A DNA stretch of 64,000 nt from CAZGMN01 sp964645765 (GTDB taxonomy: Bacteria; Acidobacteriota; Aminicenantia; Aminicenantales; Aminicenantaceae). Location of the stretch: the NCBI GenBank assembly GCA_964645765.1, contig CAZYBE010000008.1, positions 41,866-105,865 on the forward strand, written 5' to 3'. Positions within the stretch are counted from its first letter, which is position 1. Every line of letters starts with the position of its first letter. Position numbers and translations under genes: made by a program. The notes under the pieces were generated by a model that saw only the letters and a program-made list of their open reading frames with translations, did not search any database and had not been told where the DNA came from. Of the stretch, positions 43,817 through 52,694 are shown in pieces.

Positions 43817-44428
43817 CTATCTCCTGAGTTTTGTTTTGCGCTCGATTTGGTTGGCCATAGCGATGAGGATGCCGAGGGTTATGAAAGCCCCTGGCGGGAG
43901 AATCATGATGACCCAGGGCTCAAACCAGGTGCCCAAAACCCTGTGGCCGAGGAACGTGCCGCTTCCCAAGATTTCTCTGATAGAGCCCAAGATGAGCAAG
44001 GCCAGAATGTAGCCAAGGCTCATTCCCAGGGCGTCCACAACAGAGCGGATGACTGTGTTTTTTGAGGCAAAAGCCTCAGCTCGTCCCAGAATGATGCAAT
44101 TGACCACAATCAGTGGGACATAAGGACCGAGGTTCTTTGAAATAGCGGGAAAATAGGCGGTCAGGAAACGGTCGGCCATGGTCACAAAGCTGGCGATGAC
44201 GACAATGTAAGATGCAATCCGAACTTGATTGGGAATGAGCTTCCTGAGCAGGGAAACGAGGAGCGAGCTGAAAACAAGGACAAAGCTGACGGCCAGGCCC
44301 ATGGCCACGCCGTTGATGAAAGCATTGGTGATGGCCAGGGTGGAGCACATTCCCAGCAGCTGGCGAGAAACAGGATTCTCTTGCCATAGCCCCTTATTGA
44401 AATCGTGCAGCAAATTTTTACTCGGCAT
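43817..44428 (-). CDS. rnfE: Rnf complex subunit E
   Basis: Membrane subunit paired with RnfA, 203 residues with about six helices. The signature regions are PVSRQLLGMCSTLAITNAFI and VPLIVVNCIILGRAEAFASK. I take ATG 44428, with GAGGG five bases upstream; a TTG at 44446 gives an extension of six residues without support. The gene overlaps the end of rnfG by 11 bp. Confidence 0.93.
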   Translation of the reverse strand: MPSKNLLHDFNKGLWQENPVSRQLLGMCSTLAITNAFINGVAMGLAVSFVLVFSSLLVSLLRKLIPNQVRIASYIVVIASFVTMADRFLTAYFPAISKNLGPYVPLIVVNCIILGRAEAFASKNTVIRSVVDALGMSLGYILALLILGSIREILGSGTFLGHRVLGTWFEPWVIMILPPGAFITLGILIAMANQIERKTKLRR

Positions 44429-45023
44429 TTTTTCCCTCGGCTCCAAACTTGCCTTCTGCTTTCAACTTTCTCACCTTTTCCAGGGAGATGTTGACACAGT
44501 TAAGCACAGCTTCGGAAGAAACGGTTGCTCCGGTTATGGTGTTGACCTCAGAAGGAGAGAGCAGGGATGGCGAGGCCACAGGAGGCTTGCGCAGGCGGAA
44601 AGAGCTGGTGCAATCTTTATTTTCCCAAAACTTGAGGAAAGTATCATAACTTGTGATTTTTGCGCCTAAGCCAGGAGTCTCCTTCTGGTCCAGAATATGG
44701 AGGCTGTTTATCTTTGTCAGAGATATATTGGCGCCAAAAATCAAGAGGATTTTATCCTGAAAACCTCCAGCGCTGGCTTGGATCGCGAAACCGACGTTGT
44801 CGCCATCCTCGTTCTTTCCTCCATAAACGGTGAAATCCTTCTCTTCGTATAATTTTTGGCTTGTCGCGGTTCCAGGGACAACTTGAGTGATGGCCTCTTG
44901 TATTTCCTGGCTTCTGTTCAGGGCAATCCTCTCTCTGGTCAAAAAGTTAACGCTGACCAGTAGCCCGCCGGAGATGAGGCCTATGGAAGTTAGAACAATG
45001 ATCATTCGGGAAGAAAGGCTCAT
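44418..45023 (-). CDS. rnfG: Rnf complex subunit G, FMN-binding
   Basis: Periplasm-facing subunit with one N-terminal helix (IIVLTSIGLISGGLLVSVNF) and an FMN-binding domain. The FMN is bound to a Thr in NTITGATVSSEAV (about 167). The true start is ATG 45023, which overlaps the rnfD stop (ATGA) and has a GGAG site upstream; a longer in-frame extension reads the shadow of rnfD and is rejected. Length is 201 residues. Confidence 0.93.
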   Translation of the reverse strand: MSLSSRMIIVLTSIGLISGGLLVSVNFLTRERIALNRSQEIQEAITQVVPGTATSQKLYEEKDFTVYGGKNEDGDNVGFAIQASAGGFQDKILLIFGANISLTKINSLHILDQKETPGLGAKITSYDTFLKFWENKDCTSSFRLRKPPVASPSLLSPSEVNTITGATVSSEAVLNCVNISLEKVRKLKAEGKFGAEGKNAE

Positions 45024-45994
45024 TTCTTTCTCCTTTCCCCCAAAATGCGAGGCCGGATATAGTGGTTGAGCAGCGGAACAAAGGCATTCATGATAAGGAT
45101 AGAATACATGACTCCTTCCGGGTAGCCGCCAAAAAGACGGATCAACCCCACGAGAAAGCCTATCCCAAGGCTGTAAATCCAAGTGGCCAGAGAAACAATC
45201 GGGGAGGTCACCAGGTCCGTTGCCATGAAAATGGCGCCGAGGAGAAGGCCTCCTGCTAAAATGTGAAAGAGAGGATTTGCATGCTTTCCTGGATTGGTAA
45301 CCCAGAAGAACCCGGTAAAAGCTGAAAGAGAAAGGAGTATGCCCAGGGGTATGCGCCAGTTGATCACACGCCGGGAAAGGAGAAAAAGCCCTCCCAGAAG
45401 AAGGGCGAAAGCAGAGGTCTCTCCCAGGCAACCTCCGATATTACCCCAGAAAAGGTCTTTAAGGGGAGTAAGGGTTCCTAAGGCTACGGCATTATGAAAT
45501 TTGAGGCTTGCCAGCGGAGTAGCGAAGGTTGTGGTGTCGATTTTTAAAGTTACGGGCGCGATCCAGGTGGTCATGGCTACAGGAAAGGCTGTTTGAAGGA
45601 ATGCTCTCCCTACCAATGCCGGGTTAAAAATATTATAGCCCAAGCCTCCAAAAACCTGTTTTCCGATAGCAATGGCCACAACTGCCCCGATTGCAGCCGA
45701 ATCCAGGGGAAGAGATGGGGGGAGGGTCATGGCCAGAAGAACGCCGGTGATAATCGCCGACCCATCCCGGAGGGGATGGAGCGATTTCTTCCGGAGCTTG
45801 AGAAACAGGGCTTCTGTGACCAGGCAGGGGATGACACAAGAGAGAAGCAGGCCAAGGGCCCGAAGTCGGTAGAAATACAGGGAGGCAAGAAAAGCAGGGA
45901 AGAGACTGATGAGCACGGCAGACATGATTTTCGGCACAGAATCCTTATCCCTGAAGTGAGGCGAAGATTGAAGGATGAATAGTCTTTCAGCCAT
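45020..45994 (-). CDS. rnfD: Rnf complex subunit D
   Basis: Large membrane subunit (324 aa) with about nine helices, related to NqrB. The GRAFLQTAFPVAMTTWIAP segment and the DTTTFATPLAS region, where NqrB and RnfD bind FMN to a Thr, are visible. It stops where rnfG starts and begins one base before the rnfC stop ends (shared boundary at 45994). Confidence 0.94.
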   Translation of the reverse strand: MAERLFILQSSPHFRDKDSVPKIMSAVLISLFPAFLASLYFYRLRALGLLLSCVIPCLVTEALFLKLRKKSLHPLRDGSAIITGVLLAMTLPPSLPLDSAAIGAVVAIAIGKQVFGGLGYNIFNPALVGRAFLQTAFPVAMTTWIAPVTLKIDTTTFATPLASLKFHNAVALGTLTPLKDLFWGNIGGCLGETSAFALLLGGLFLLSRRVINWRIPLGILLSLSAFTGFFWVTNPGKHANPLFHILAGGLLLGAIFMATDLVTSPIVSLATWIYSLGIGFLVGLIRLFGGYPEGVMYSILIMNAFVPLLNHYIRPRILGERRKK

Positions 45995-47343
45995 CAGCCG
46001 CTCTCTTTTCTTTTCATGCTCGCCACTCTATTTTTTCCTAAGCGAATCCAGTGGACAAGAGGAATTTTTGATGGACAGGAGTATTGGCAGCAGCCGCATT
46101 CGACACAATCGAGGACTCCCCATTTTTCAGCTTCAGCCAGATTATCGAATTTGATACACTTTGCCAATTGAGTAGGGACCAGACCCATTGGGCAGTGCTC
46201 AACGCAACGGCCGCAGCGAATACAGGGATGTTCTGGCTGTGGCCGCGGTGCTTCCCAGGCAAGGATGCCGGAAGTTCCCTTGACCACGGGCACTTCCAAT
46301 GTCCATTGGGCAAGACCCATCATCGGGCCGCCCATGACCAGGACAGAGGCCTCATCATTCAATCCGCCACAGAAGTCAATCACTTTCTGGAATGGCGTTC
46401 CGATACGAACAACAAGATTCTTGGGGTTTTTGATTCCAGAGCCGGTCACAGTCAACGCTTTTTCATAGAGAGGCTTGCCCGAGCTCGCGGCTTCCCAGAT
46501 TGCCTTGACTGTTCCCACGTTTTGAACGACAACCCCTACCTCAAAGGGAAGGCCTCCTCTGGGAACCTCTCTTCGGAGCAGGGCATAAATTAAGTTTTTT
46601 TCAGCGCCTTGAGGATATTTTGTTTTCAAAAGAGCGACTTCTCTTGATGAGGATTCTCCAGAATTCGCTGCAGCACCAGAGAAGGAGCTTAATACCTTTC
46701 GGAATTTTCGGAAGGCCTCTTTCTTGTTGCCTTCTATGCCGATGATGACTCTTTTTGCTCCGCAAGCCATTCGCGCCAGTTCGGCTCCCTTCAGAATGTC
46801 TTCTGGGGCCTCCAGCATGAGCCTATAGTCTGCGGTGAGCATCGGCTCGCATTCACAGCCATTGATGATTAAAGTATCAATCGGCTTATCCTTTGGAGGA
46901 GAAAGCTTGACAGCCGTGGGGAAGGCTGCTCCTCCCAGCCCGACAATCCCCGCTTCCAGGATGATTTGGCGAACCTCATCAGGAGTCAGAGAAAAAGGGT
47001 CTTTCCCTCCTTCTTTTTGGATGGCGCGATCTTGGCCATCGTTAGAGATTGTTATGGCCAGGCAGGGGTTCCCGGCGGGGTGGCTGGAATCATCGATGGA
47101 AAGGACCTTGCCCGAGACGCTGGAATGGACAGAGGCTGAAAAAAGCGTCTTTGCTTTTCCTATTTTCTGTCCGACGCAGACCTCGTCTCCTTTTTGAACT
47201 AAAGGCTCGGCTGGCTTGCCAAAATGCTGAAGAAGGGGGATGATGACTCTTTCCGGTGCCGGCATCGCTTCCAGAGCTCTGTCCGCTGTCATTCCTTTCA
47301 GCTCTGGCGGATGAACGCCTCGAGGAAAGCTCTTGATTGCCAT
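45994..47343 (-). CDS. rnfC: Rnf complex subunit C
   Basis: NADH-side peripheral subunit (449 aa) of the Rnf complex. It has the glycine-rich flavin/NADH region ILEAGIVGLGGAAFPTAVKL (about 130-149), INGCECEPMLTADYR, and two 4Fe-4S motifs near the C-terminus, CIRCGRCVEHCPMG and CVECGCCQYSCPSKI. It is first in the operon rnfC-D-G-E-A-B-rseC. There is no clear ribosome site before ATG 47343. Confidence 0.95.
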   Translation of the reverse strand: MAIKSFPRGVHPPELKGMTADRALEAMPAPERVIIPLLQHFGKPAEPLVQKGDEVCVGQKIGKAKTLFSASVHSSVSGKVLSIDDSSHPAGNPCLAITISNDGQDRAIQKEGGKDPFSLTPDEVRQIILEAGIVGLGGAAFPTAVKLSPPKDKPIDTLIINGCECEPMLTADYRLMLEAPEDILKGAELARMACGAKRVIIGIEGNKKEAFRKFRKVLSSFSGAAANSGESSSREVALLKTKYPQGAEKNLIYALLRREVPRGGLPFEVGVVVQNVGTVKAIWEAASSGKPLYEKALTVTGSGIKNPKNLVVRIGTPFQKVIDFCGGLNDEASVLVMGGPMMGLAQWTLEVPVVKGTSGILAWEAPRPQPEHPCIRCGRCVEHCPMGLVPTQLAKCIKFDNLAEAEKWGVLDCVECGCCQYSCPSKIPLVHWIRLGKNRVASMKRKESG

Positions 47344-47374
47344 TGTTTTTAAAATAATGAAAAATTAAATATAA

Positions 47375-47404
47375 AGTTTAGTCATTCGGCTTGGCGGTTG
47401 TCAA
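47375..47404 (-). promoter_or_regulatory. Promoter of the rnf operon
   Basis: Minus strand TTGACA (47404-47399), an 18-bp spacer and TAAACT (47380-47375), 31 bp before rnfC. It lies back to back with the plus-strand promoter at 47414. Confidence 0.65.
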
Positions 47405-47413
47405 ACATTTTCA

Positions 47414-47442
47414 TTGATTTTTTGCCATCAGTGTAATAATAA
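47414..47442 (+). promoter_or_regulatory. Probable promoter of the GNAT-like gene
   Basis: TTGATT (47414-47419), a 17-bp spacer and TAATAA (47437-47442), about 45 bp before ATG 47488, which has a GGGAG ribosome site. Confidence 0.45.
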
Positions 47443-47487
47443 GGTAGGTAAATTTACGAATCTCGCTCTTTAAAAAGGGAGATAAAG

Positions 47488-48612
47488 ATGGCCATTGAAA
47501 CTCAAGAGGTCAAGGGTAAAAAAGGCCTGAAAACATTCATCTATCTTCCGGAAAAGATACATGCCAATCATACCAATTGGGTCCATCCGATTTACATGGA
47601 CGAACGGAAATACTTTGACCCGAAAAAGAACAGGGCTTTCTCGTATTGCGATACAATCATGCTGCTTGCTTTCCGCGGAAAAGAAGCCGTGGGAAGAATT
47701 ATGGGCATCATCAACCATCGCTATAACGAATACAAGAAACAAAAGACAGCTCGTTTTGGCTATTTAGAAACAGGGGAAGAGGAGGAGGTTGTCCGGACAC
47801 TTCTCAGCCGGATCGAGGATTGGGCAAGGAAGAAGGGGATGACAAGGGCTGTCGGTCCGTATGGATTTTCAGACCAGGACCCAGAGGGCTTCTTGGTTGA
47901 GGGCTTCGAGAACCGGGCAACGATTGCCACCTATTACAACTTTGAGTGGATGCCAAAGCTTGTTGAGAAACAGGGATATACCAAGGATGTGGATTATTTG
48001 GTCTACAAATTGGATGTCCCCAAAGAAATTCCGGAGTTCTATCGAAGAATCTATGAGAGAGCCCAGAGAAGAGGGAATTTTGAGCTCGTTGAATTCAAAA
48101 AGAGAAAAGAGATAAAGCCCGAGGTTAAGCCGGTTCTAAGCCTTATGAACGAGTGTTACATGGACAGCAATATCTACGGATACGCGCCGTTGGATGAAAA
48201 AGAGATGGAGGAGCTGGCCAAGCGATATCTCCCAGTGCTTGACCCGAGGCTTGTGAAAGTCGTCAAGAAAGACGGCGAAGTTGTAGCCTTTGTTATCGGC
48301 ATCCCTGACCTCACCGAAGGCATCAAAAAAGCAAGGGGCCGCCTCTTCCCGTTTGGCTTTCTGAAGATTTTGCGAGCAGCAAAGAGAACCAAGCAGCTCG
48401 ACCTTCTCCTTGGAGCCATAAAGGAGAAATACCGGGGCATGGGGCTCGATGTCATGATGGGCGTGAAGACTCTCCTCTCCGCCCATGAGGCGGGTTTGGA
48501 AGTGATTGACACCCATCATGAGCTGGAAGAGAATGTAAAGGTCAGGGCCGAGATGGAAAGGATGGGGGGAAAGGTCTACAAGCGCTTCCGTGTCTTCAAG
48601 AAAGAGCTCTAA
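47488..48612 (+). CDS. GNAT-like acyltransferase of unknown substrate
   Basis: A 374-residue protein with the look of a two-part GNAT fold. The first part includes KEAVGRIMGIINHRYNEYK (about 64-82) and the segment GPYGFSDQDPEGFLVEGF; the second has AFVIGIPDL, and GAIKEKYRGMGLDVMMGVKT, which resembles the acetyl-CoA loop of GNAT proteins. Similar proteins are widespread in environmental bacteria, mostly annotated only as hypothetical or N-acetyltransferase. It has its own promoter and stands between rnf and polA, converging with polA at 48612/48622. Confidence 0.6.
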   Translation: MAIETQEVKGKKGLKTFIYLPEKIHANHTNWVHPIYMDERKYFDPKKNRAFSYCDTIMLLAFRGKEAVGRIMGIINHRYNEYKKQKTARFGYLETGEEEEVVRTLLSRIEDWARKKGMTRAVGPYGFSDQDPEGFLVEGFENRATIATYYNFEWMPKLVEKQGYTKDVDYLVYKLDVPKEIPEFYRRIYERAQRRGNFELVEFKKRKEIKPEVKPVLSLMNECYMDSNIYGYAPLDEKEMEELAKRYLPVLDPRLVKVVKKDGEVVAFVIGIPDLTEGIKKARGRLFPFGFLKILRAAKRTKQLDLLLGAIKEKYRGMGLDVMMGVKTLLSAHEAGLEVIDTHHELEENVKVRAEMERMGGKVYKRFRVFKKEL

Positions 48613-48621
48613 TTTTTCACT

Positions 48622-51297
48622 TTATTTTGCCTCAGCCCAGTTCACCCCCCAGCTGAGGTGAACGTTCAGAGGAACCCTCAAAGGGAAAACATCCTCCATC
48701 CTTCTCTTGACGATAGCCTCCAGCTCATCTCTTTCTTCATCAGGAACCTCAAAGACGAGCTCGTCGTGGACTTGAAGAATCATCCTAGAGCGCAGCCTCC
48801 TCTCTTTTATTCCCCGCCAGATGTCAATCATGGCCTTCTTCATCAAGTCAGCGGCAGAGCCCTGGATGGGAGTGTTGAGAGCGATGCGGCGGCCCATCTG
48901 CTGGATTGATTTATCTTTGTGCCTGAGCTCAGGGACCTGGCGTTTCCTGCCGAGGATGGTTTGAGAGAACCCCTTTTCCTGGGCGCTCTTGACAATCCTT
49001 TCCAGAAATTCGTAGACCTTTGGATGTTTCTCATAGTAGAGGTCGATAAACTTCTGAGCTTCGGAAACCGAGGTCCCCAGCTCTTTCGCCAGGGAAAAGG
49101 CAGAAGTTCCGTAGATGATGCTGAAGTTGATGATTTTCGCCCTCCTCCGTTGCTCTTCCTCTTGAAGGCTTGAAGCGTCGCCAAAAACCCGAATCGCAGT
49201 TTCTCTATGGACATCGCGGTCGCCGAGAAAAGTTTCAATCAGAACCTTGTCCTCTGAGAGATGGGCCAGGACCCTGAGCTCGATCTGAGAATAATCAGCG
49301 CAGAGAAAGAGATGTCCCTTCTCAGGGATAAAGGCTTGCCTGAACCGCAGCCCCAGCTCTCCTCTCACCGGAATGTTTTGCAGGTTAGGGTCGCTTGACG
49401 AGAGCCTGCCAGTGGCAGTTACAGTCTGGTTATAAGAGGTGTGAATCCTCCCTGTTTCAGGGTTGAGAAGAAGGGGAAGAGAGTCAGTATAGGTCGATTT
49501 CAGCTTAGCCAGTTGCCTGTATTCCAAGGCATATTTGGCAACAGGATAAAGCAGGGCCAATTCTTGGAGAGCGCCAACATCCGTCGAATAATTTTTTGTC
49601 CTTTTTGTTTTTTTCGAAGAAGGGAGATTTAGCTTATTGAACAGAATCTCTCCCAGCTGCTGGGGAGAGTTCAAGTTGAATTCCGCGCCGCAAATCTCGA
49701 AAATCTTTTTCTGGAGATGGTCAAGCTCATCTTGAAGCTCTGCTGACAAGGTTTTTAGAGCCTTGGTGTCGATTTTGACACCCCACATCTCCATGTCAGC
49801 CAAAACCTCGATGAGCGGGAGCTCAAGGTCTCGGTAAAGGCTGTCCAATTCTTGCTCTTTAACCTTGGGCCAGAGAATCTGGCTGAGTTGAAGAGCCAGG
49901 TCCGCGTCCTGGCAGGCATAGGGAGAAACGCGTTCGATATCAACCTGGTTCACTGTCGCCTGCTTTTTCCCCTTTCCGACAAGGTCTTCATAATGGATGG
50001 TGTTGACCTGGAGATAAGTTAAAGCCAGCCTGTCCAGATTGTGCTTGCCCCAGTTAGGCTCGAGAAGGTAGGAGAGGACCATTGAGTCCAGGTCTAAGCC
50101 GCTGAGCTTGATTCCCTCCCTTTTTAAAACAATATCATCATACTTGATGTTCTGGCCAATCTTTCTGATTTCTGGAGCAGAGAGGACTTCTTCAAGCAGG
50201 CGGAAAGCTTTCTCCTTTGGAATCTGCCGCGGGGCATGAGGATAATCATGGCGAAGAGGGAGGTAGAAGGCGCGGTCTGGTTCAGTGGAGAAGGACATGC
50301 CGACCAGGCGGGCCCGGGTGGGAAAAGGGCTGTCAGTTTCCGTGTCAAGGGAAACGGCCTTTGCTTTTTTTATCTGAGCGACAAGCTCGCGGAGTTCGTT
50401 TTCTTCAAAAACAGTCCTGTAATCTTTTTTGCCGCTCTCAGGCTTTTTTATATACTCGGCCAAGAGAGAGGGAAATTCCAGCTCCTGGAAAATCTGGATC
50501 AGTTCCTTATAATTTGGCTCGGTGAGTGAAAAATCTTCCAGTTTGAACTTCAGATCAAGCCCCCTCTCGACTGTCGCCAGCTGCTTGCTCAGCTTTAGCT
50601 GGTCAAGGTTTTGTTTGATGGCTTCCTGGAGTCGAGGCTTCTTTATTTTTTCCAGATTATTTAGAAGATTATCCAAAGAGCCGAATTCTCCGATGAGTTC
50701 CTTGGAGGTTTTCTCTCCGATCCCCGGAACGCCAGGGATGTTGTCTGTAAGGTCACCCCACAGAGCGAGGACATCCGTGACCTGGGAGGGCAAGACCCCG
50801 AAATAATCCTTCACTGTCTCCCGGTCGATATAGATTTCTTTCACTGGATTGTAGACAATCGTTGACTCATCAACGAGCTGGAGGATGTCTTTATCGTTGG
50901 TGACGATGACAGAGGAGACATTCTGAGACGTGGCCAGGCGTGCCAGGCTGGCCAGGACATCATCGGCTTCGTAATTTTCGTGTTCGAAAAAAGGAATGTT
51001 CAAGGCTCTGATAATTTTTTTCACCACCGGAATCTGGACGACGAGGTCTTCTGGCATGGGTTTACGATGAGCCTTGTATTCCTTGAAGGCCTTATGGCGG
51101 ATGGTGGGGCCGCTGGTGTCAAAGACGATGCCAAGAAAAGCAGGGTTTTCCCTGTCCATGAATTTTCTGAGCATGTTGATAAAGCCGTAGATAGCGTTGG
51201 TGGGAAAACCTTTTGAGGTCGAAAGACGGCGGATGGCGTAATAGGAGCGGTAGAGAAGAGAGGTGCCGTCGATCAAAAATAGCCTTTTTTCACTCAT
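48622..51297 (-). CDS. polA: DNA polymerase I
   Basis: Repair and Okazaki-fragment polymerase of 891 residues. The 5' nuclease (residues 1-285) shows YEADDVLASLARLA and GVPGIGEKTSKELI. The 3'-5' exonuclease domain keeps its motifs (SLDTETDSP, GQNIKYDDIVLKR, YACQDADLAL), so proofreading should be active, unlike in Taq. The polymerase domain has motif A DYSQIELRVLAHLSED, motif B RRRAKIINFSIIYGTSAF and motif C LQVHDELVFEVP. Converges with the GNAT-like gene. Confidence 0.97.
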   Translation of the reverse strand: MSEKRLFLIDGTSLLYRSYYAIRRLSTSKGFPTNAIYGFINMLRKFMDRENPAFLGIVFDTSGPTIRHKAFKEYKAHRKPMPEDLVVQIPVVKKIIRALNIPFFEHENYEADDVLASLARLATSQNVSSVIVTNDKDILQLVDESTIVYNPVKEIYIDRETVKDYFGVLPSQVTDVLALWGDLTDNIPGVPGIGEKTSKELIGEFGSLDNLLNNLEKIKKPRLQEAIKQNLDQLKLSKQLATVERGLDLKFKLEDFSLTEPNYKELIQIFQELEFPSLLAEYIKKPESGKKDYRTVFEENELRELVAQIKKAKAVSLDTETDSPFPTRARLVGMSFSTEPDRAFYLPLRHDYPHAPRQIPKEKAFRLLEEVLSAPEIRKIGQNIKYDDIVLKREGIKLSGLDLDSMVLSYLLEPNWGKHNLDRLALTYLQVNTIHYEDLVGKGKKQATVNQVDIERVSPYACQDADLALQLSQILWPKVKEQELDSLYRDLELPLIEVLADMEMWGVKIDTKALKTLSAELQDELDHLQKKIFEICGAEFNLNSPQQLGEILFNKLNLPSSKKTKRTKNYSTDVGALQELALLYPVAKYALEYRQLAKLKSTYTDSLPLLLNPETGRIHTSYNQTVTATGRLSSSDPNLQNIPVRGELGLRFRQAFIPEKGHLFLCADYSQIELRVLAHLSEDKVLIETFLGDRDVHRETAIRVFGDASSLQEEEQRRRAKIINFSIIYGTSAFSLAKELGTSVSEAQKFIDLYYEKHPKVYEFLERIVKSAQEKGFSQTILGRKRQVPELRHKDKSIQQMGRRIALNTPIQGSAADLMKKAMIDIWRGIKERRLRSRMILQVHDELVFEVPDEERDELEAIVKRRMEDVFPLRVPLNVHLSWGVNWAEAK

Positions 51298-51379
51298 TCA
51301 AGCAGCCCTAAAATGGCATGGTTTTTGGCAAAAAACTCTCTTAACCCTTGACTCAACAATTCTCAGGAAGGAACTGGCT

Positions 51380-51640
51380 TTATCTTTCCCAGAGATGATC
51401 AAATTTCCCGTCGGCAATGCTTTTTAGGATTTCGTTATGCTGGTCTTCAATGATTTTGCGGATTTTTTCTGTGAGATCCGGCAAGCCAAGATAAGCCGTA
51501 TAGAAAGCCTTTCGAGTGGAAAGCAATTTTCCGGATTTATAGATAAGGGATTCGATATAATGAGCATCAAGGCCCATATCCTGAGTCTGGACATGGAAGA
51601 CCTCTCCCTTGCGGGTGATTTCAGAGTTAATTCCGCTCAT
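51380..51640 (-). CDS. Small conserved protein of unknown function
   Basis: An 86-residue cytoplasmic protein, starting MSGINSEITRKGEVFHVQTQ. The pattern of polar strands then ESLIYKSGKLLSTRKAFY resembles small hypothetical proteins I associate with deltaproteobacteria and Acidobacteria, for which no function is known. A consensus promoter at 51657-51684 supports expression. It lies 82 bp upstream of polA on the same strand and divergent from yceD. Confidence 0.7.
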   Translation of the reverse strand: MSGINSEITRKGEVFHVQTQDMGLDAHYIESLIYKSGKLLSTRKAFYTAYLGLPDLTEKIRKIIEDQHNEILKSIADGKFDHLWER

Positions 51641-51656
51641 GAGAATCCGCTCTCTT

Positions 51657-51684
51657 ATTATACTTATAATAACCTGGATATCAA
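51657..51684 (-). promoter_or_regulatory. Promoter of the 86-residue gene
   Basis: Minus strand TTGATA (51684-51679), a 16-bp spacer and TATAAT (51662-51657), 16 bp before the ATG. Confidence 0.65.
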
Positions 51685-51734
51685 GGCACTCTCCCCAGGA
51701 TGGGTCTTTTTTCCGTGAGGGAAAAGTACGTTAT

Positions 51735-51882
51735 GGCTCAGGCCGGGTGTCTCGAAAACACGTAGGCTTTGCCCCAGCGAGGCAAAGCCTACTCGGTTTC
51801 AGGCTTCGCTCTCCTCTCCCTTCGGTCGAGGAACCATGCCCGCTCAGCCTTCAAACGGTTTTCTTGACACCCAGCCTGAGCC
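51735..51882. repeat. Palindromic repeat R1-A
   Basis: Outer arms 51735-51759 and 51858-51882 are inverted with 22 of 25 matches. Inside, GTAGGCTTTGCC (51762-51773) pairs perfectly with GGCAAAGCCTAC (51781-51792) around a 7-nt loop. The core 51793-51864 is identical over 72 nt to R1-B. The repeat fills much of the 341-bp gap between the divergent 86-residue gene and yceD; the rest holds the two promoters. Confidence 0.9.
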
Positions 51883-51928
51883 TATACATATCGCGGATTC
51901 GAGGATGTACCCTTCTCCCCAGATTTTA

Positions 51929-51956
51929 TTGACAAAGGAGAGTAAGATGGTATAAT
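51929..51956 (+). promoter_or_regulatory. Strong promoter of the yceD-rpmF-fatty acid operon
   Basis: TTGACA (51929-51934), a 16-bp spacer and TATAAT (51951-51956), 25 bp before ATG 51982. Both hexamers match the consensus exactly. Confidence 0.85.
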
Positions 51957-51981
51957 AAAAAACTCATTTGGAAGGAAAAAA

Positions 51982-52500
51982 ATGATTATCGATGTTGATA
52001 AGCTGCCCAAAGAGGGCCTGAGAATTTCAAGGGAGTTTGAGTTCTTCAGCCTCGACCTTGTCGATGAGGATGCCGTTTTTCTTGAGCCGGTTCGCGCTGA
52101 GTTCAACATTAAAAAAATAGGAGAAGAGATATTCGTAAAAGGAAAAATCACCACTCGGCTTAGCTTTGTTTGCAGCCGCTGCCTTGCTCCTTTTGAATAT
52201 CCGATAGATTCCAGATTTGACCTGGTTTTTCTTCCTGAGGAGTTTAACATCGTTAAGGACGAACTGGAGGAGAAGGATATAAATAAATTCTTCTATTCCA
52301 GCTGCAAGATCGACATCGAGGAGCTGGTCTTGGAGCAGTTGAATCTGGCCTTTCCGGCCAAGCCTTTATGTTCTGACAAATGCCAAGGGCTCTGCCCTGT
52401 CTGCGGAAGAGTCATAAAGAACGGCGAATGTGCCTGTGTGACAAAAGGCTCCGACCCCCGCTTTGACAAATTGAAGACTTTTTTGAGAGACAAGAGATAA
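51982..52500 (+). CDS. yceD: YceD/DUF177-family protein
   Basis: A 172-residue protein usually encoded before rpmF, as here, and linked to ribosome or 23S rRNA biogenesis. It has CSRCLAPFEYPID in the middle and a C-terminal cysteine ribbon CSDKCQGLCPVCGRVIKNGE. GGAAGG precedes the ATG. The stop codon is directly followed by the rpmF ATG. Confidence 0.9.
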   Translation: MIIDVDKLPKEGLRISREFEFFSLDLVDEDAVFLEPVRAEFNIKKIGEEIFVKGKITTRLSFVCSRCLAPFEYPIDSRFDLVFLPEEFNIVKDELEEKDINKFFYSSCKIDIEELVLEQLNLAFPAKPLCSDKCQGLCPVCGRVIKNGECACVTKGSDPRFDKLKTFLRDKR

Positions 52501-52683
52501 ATGGCGAACCCAAAGAGAAGACATTCCCACTCACGGAAATGCAAGAGAAGGGCGCATGATGCCCTTCCGATCCCTTCTTTAGCGCTCTGCCCCAACTGCG
52601 GCAACCCCAAGCTGCCTCATCGAGCTTGTCCAGAATGCGGATTTTACCGAGAAAGACAGGTTATTGAGGGAAGCGAGAGTTAA
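52501..52683 (+). CDS. rpmF: 50S ribosomal protein bL32
   Basis: A 60-residue ribosomal protein with MANPKRRHSHSRKCKRRAHD and the zinc pairs CPNCGNPKLPH and CPECGFY. It abuts yceD with no gap and plsX follows, the standard order that links ribosome and lipid genes. Confidence 0.97.
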   Translation: MANPKRRHSHSRKCKRRAHDALPIPSLALCPNCGNPKLPHRACPECGFYRERQVIEGSES

Positions 52684-52694
52684 AAGGGGGATGG

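Noticed and set aside
44418..45431. 337-residue version of rnfG
   Set aside because: The first 136 residues read an alternative frame of rnfD. The overlap start at 45023 has a ribosome site and gives normal RnfG length.
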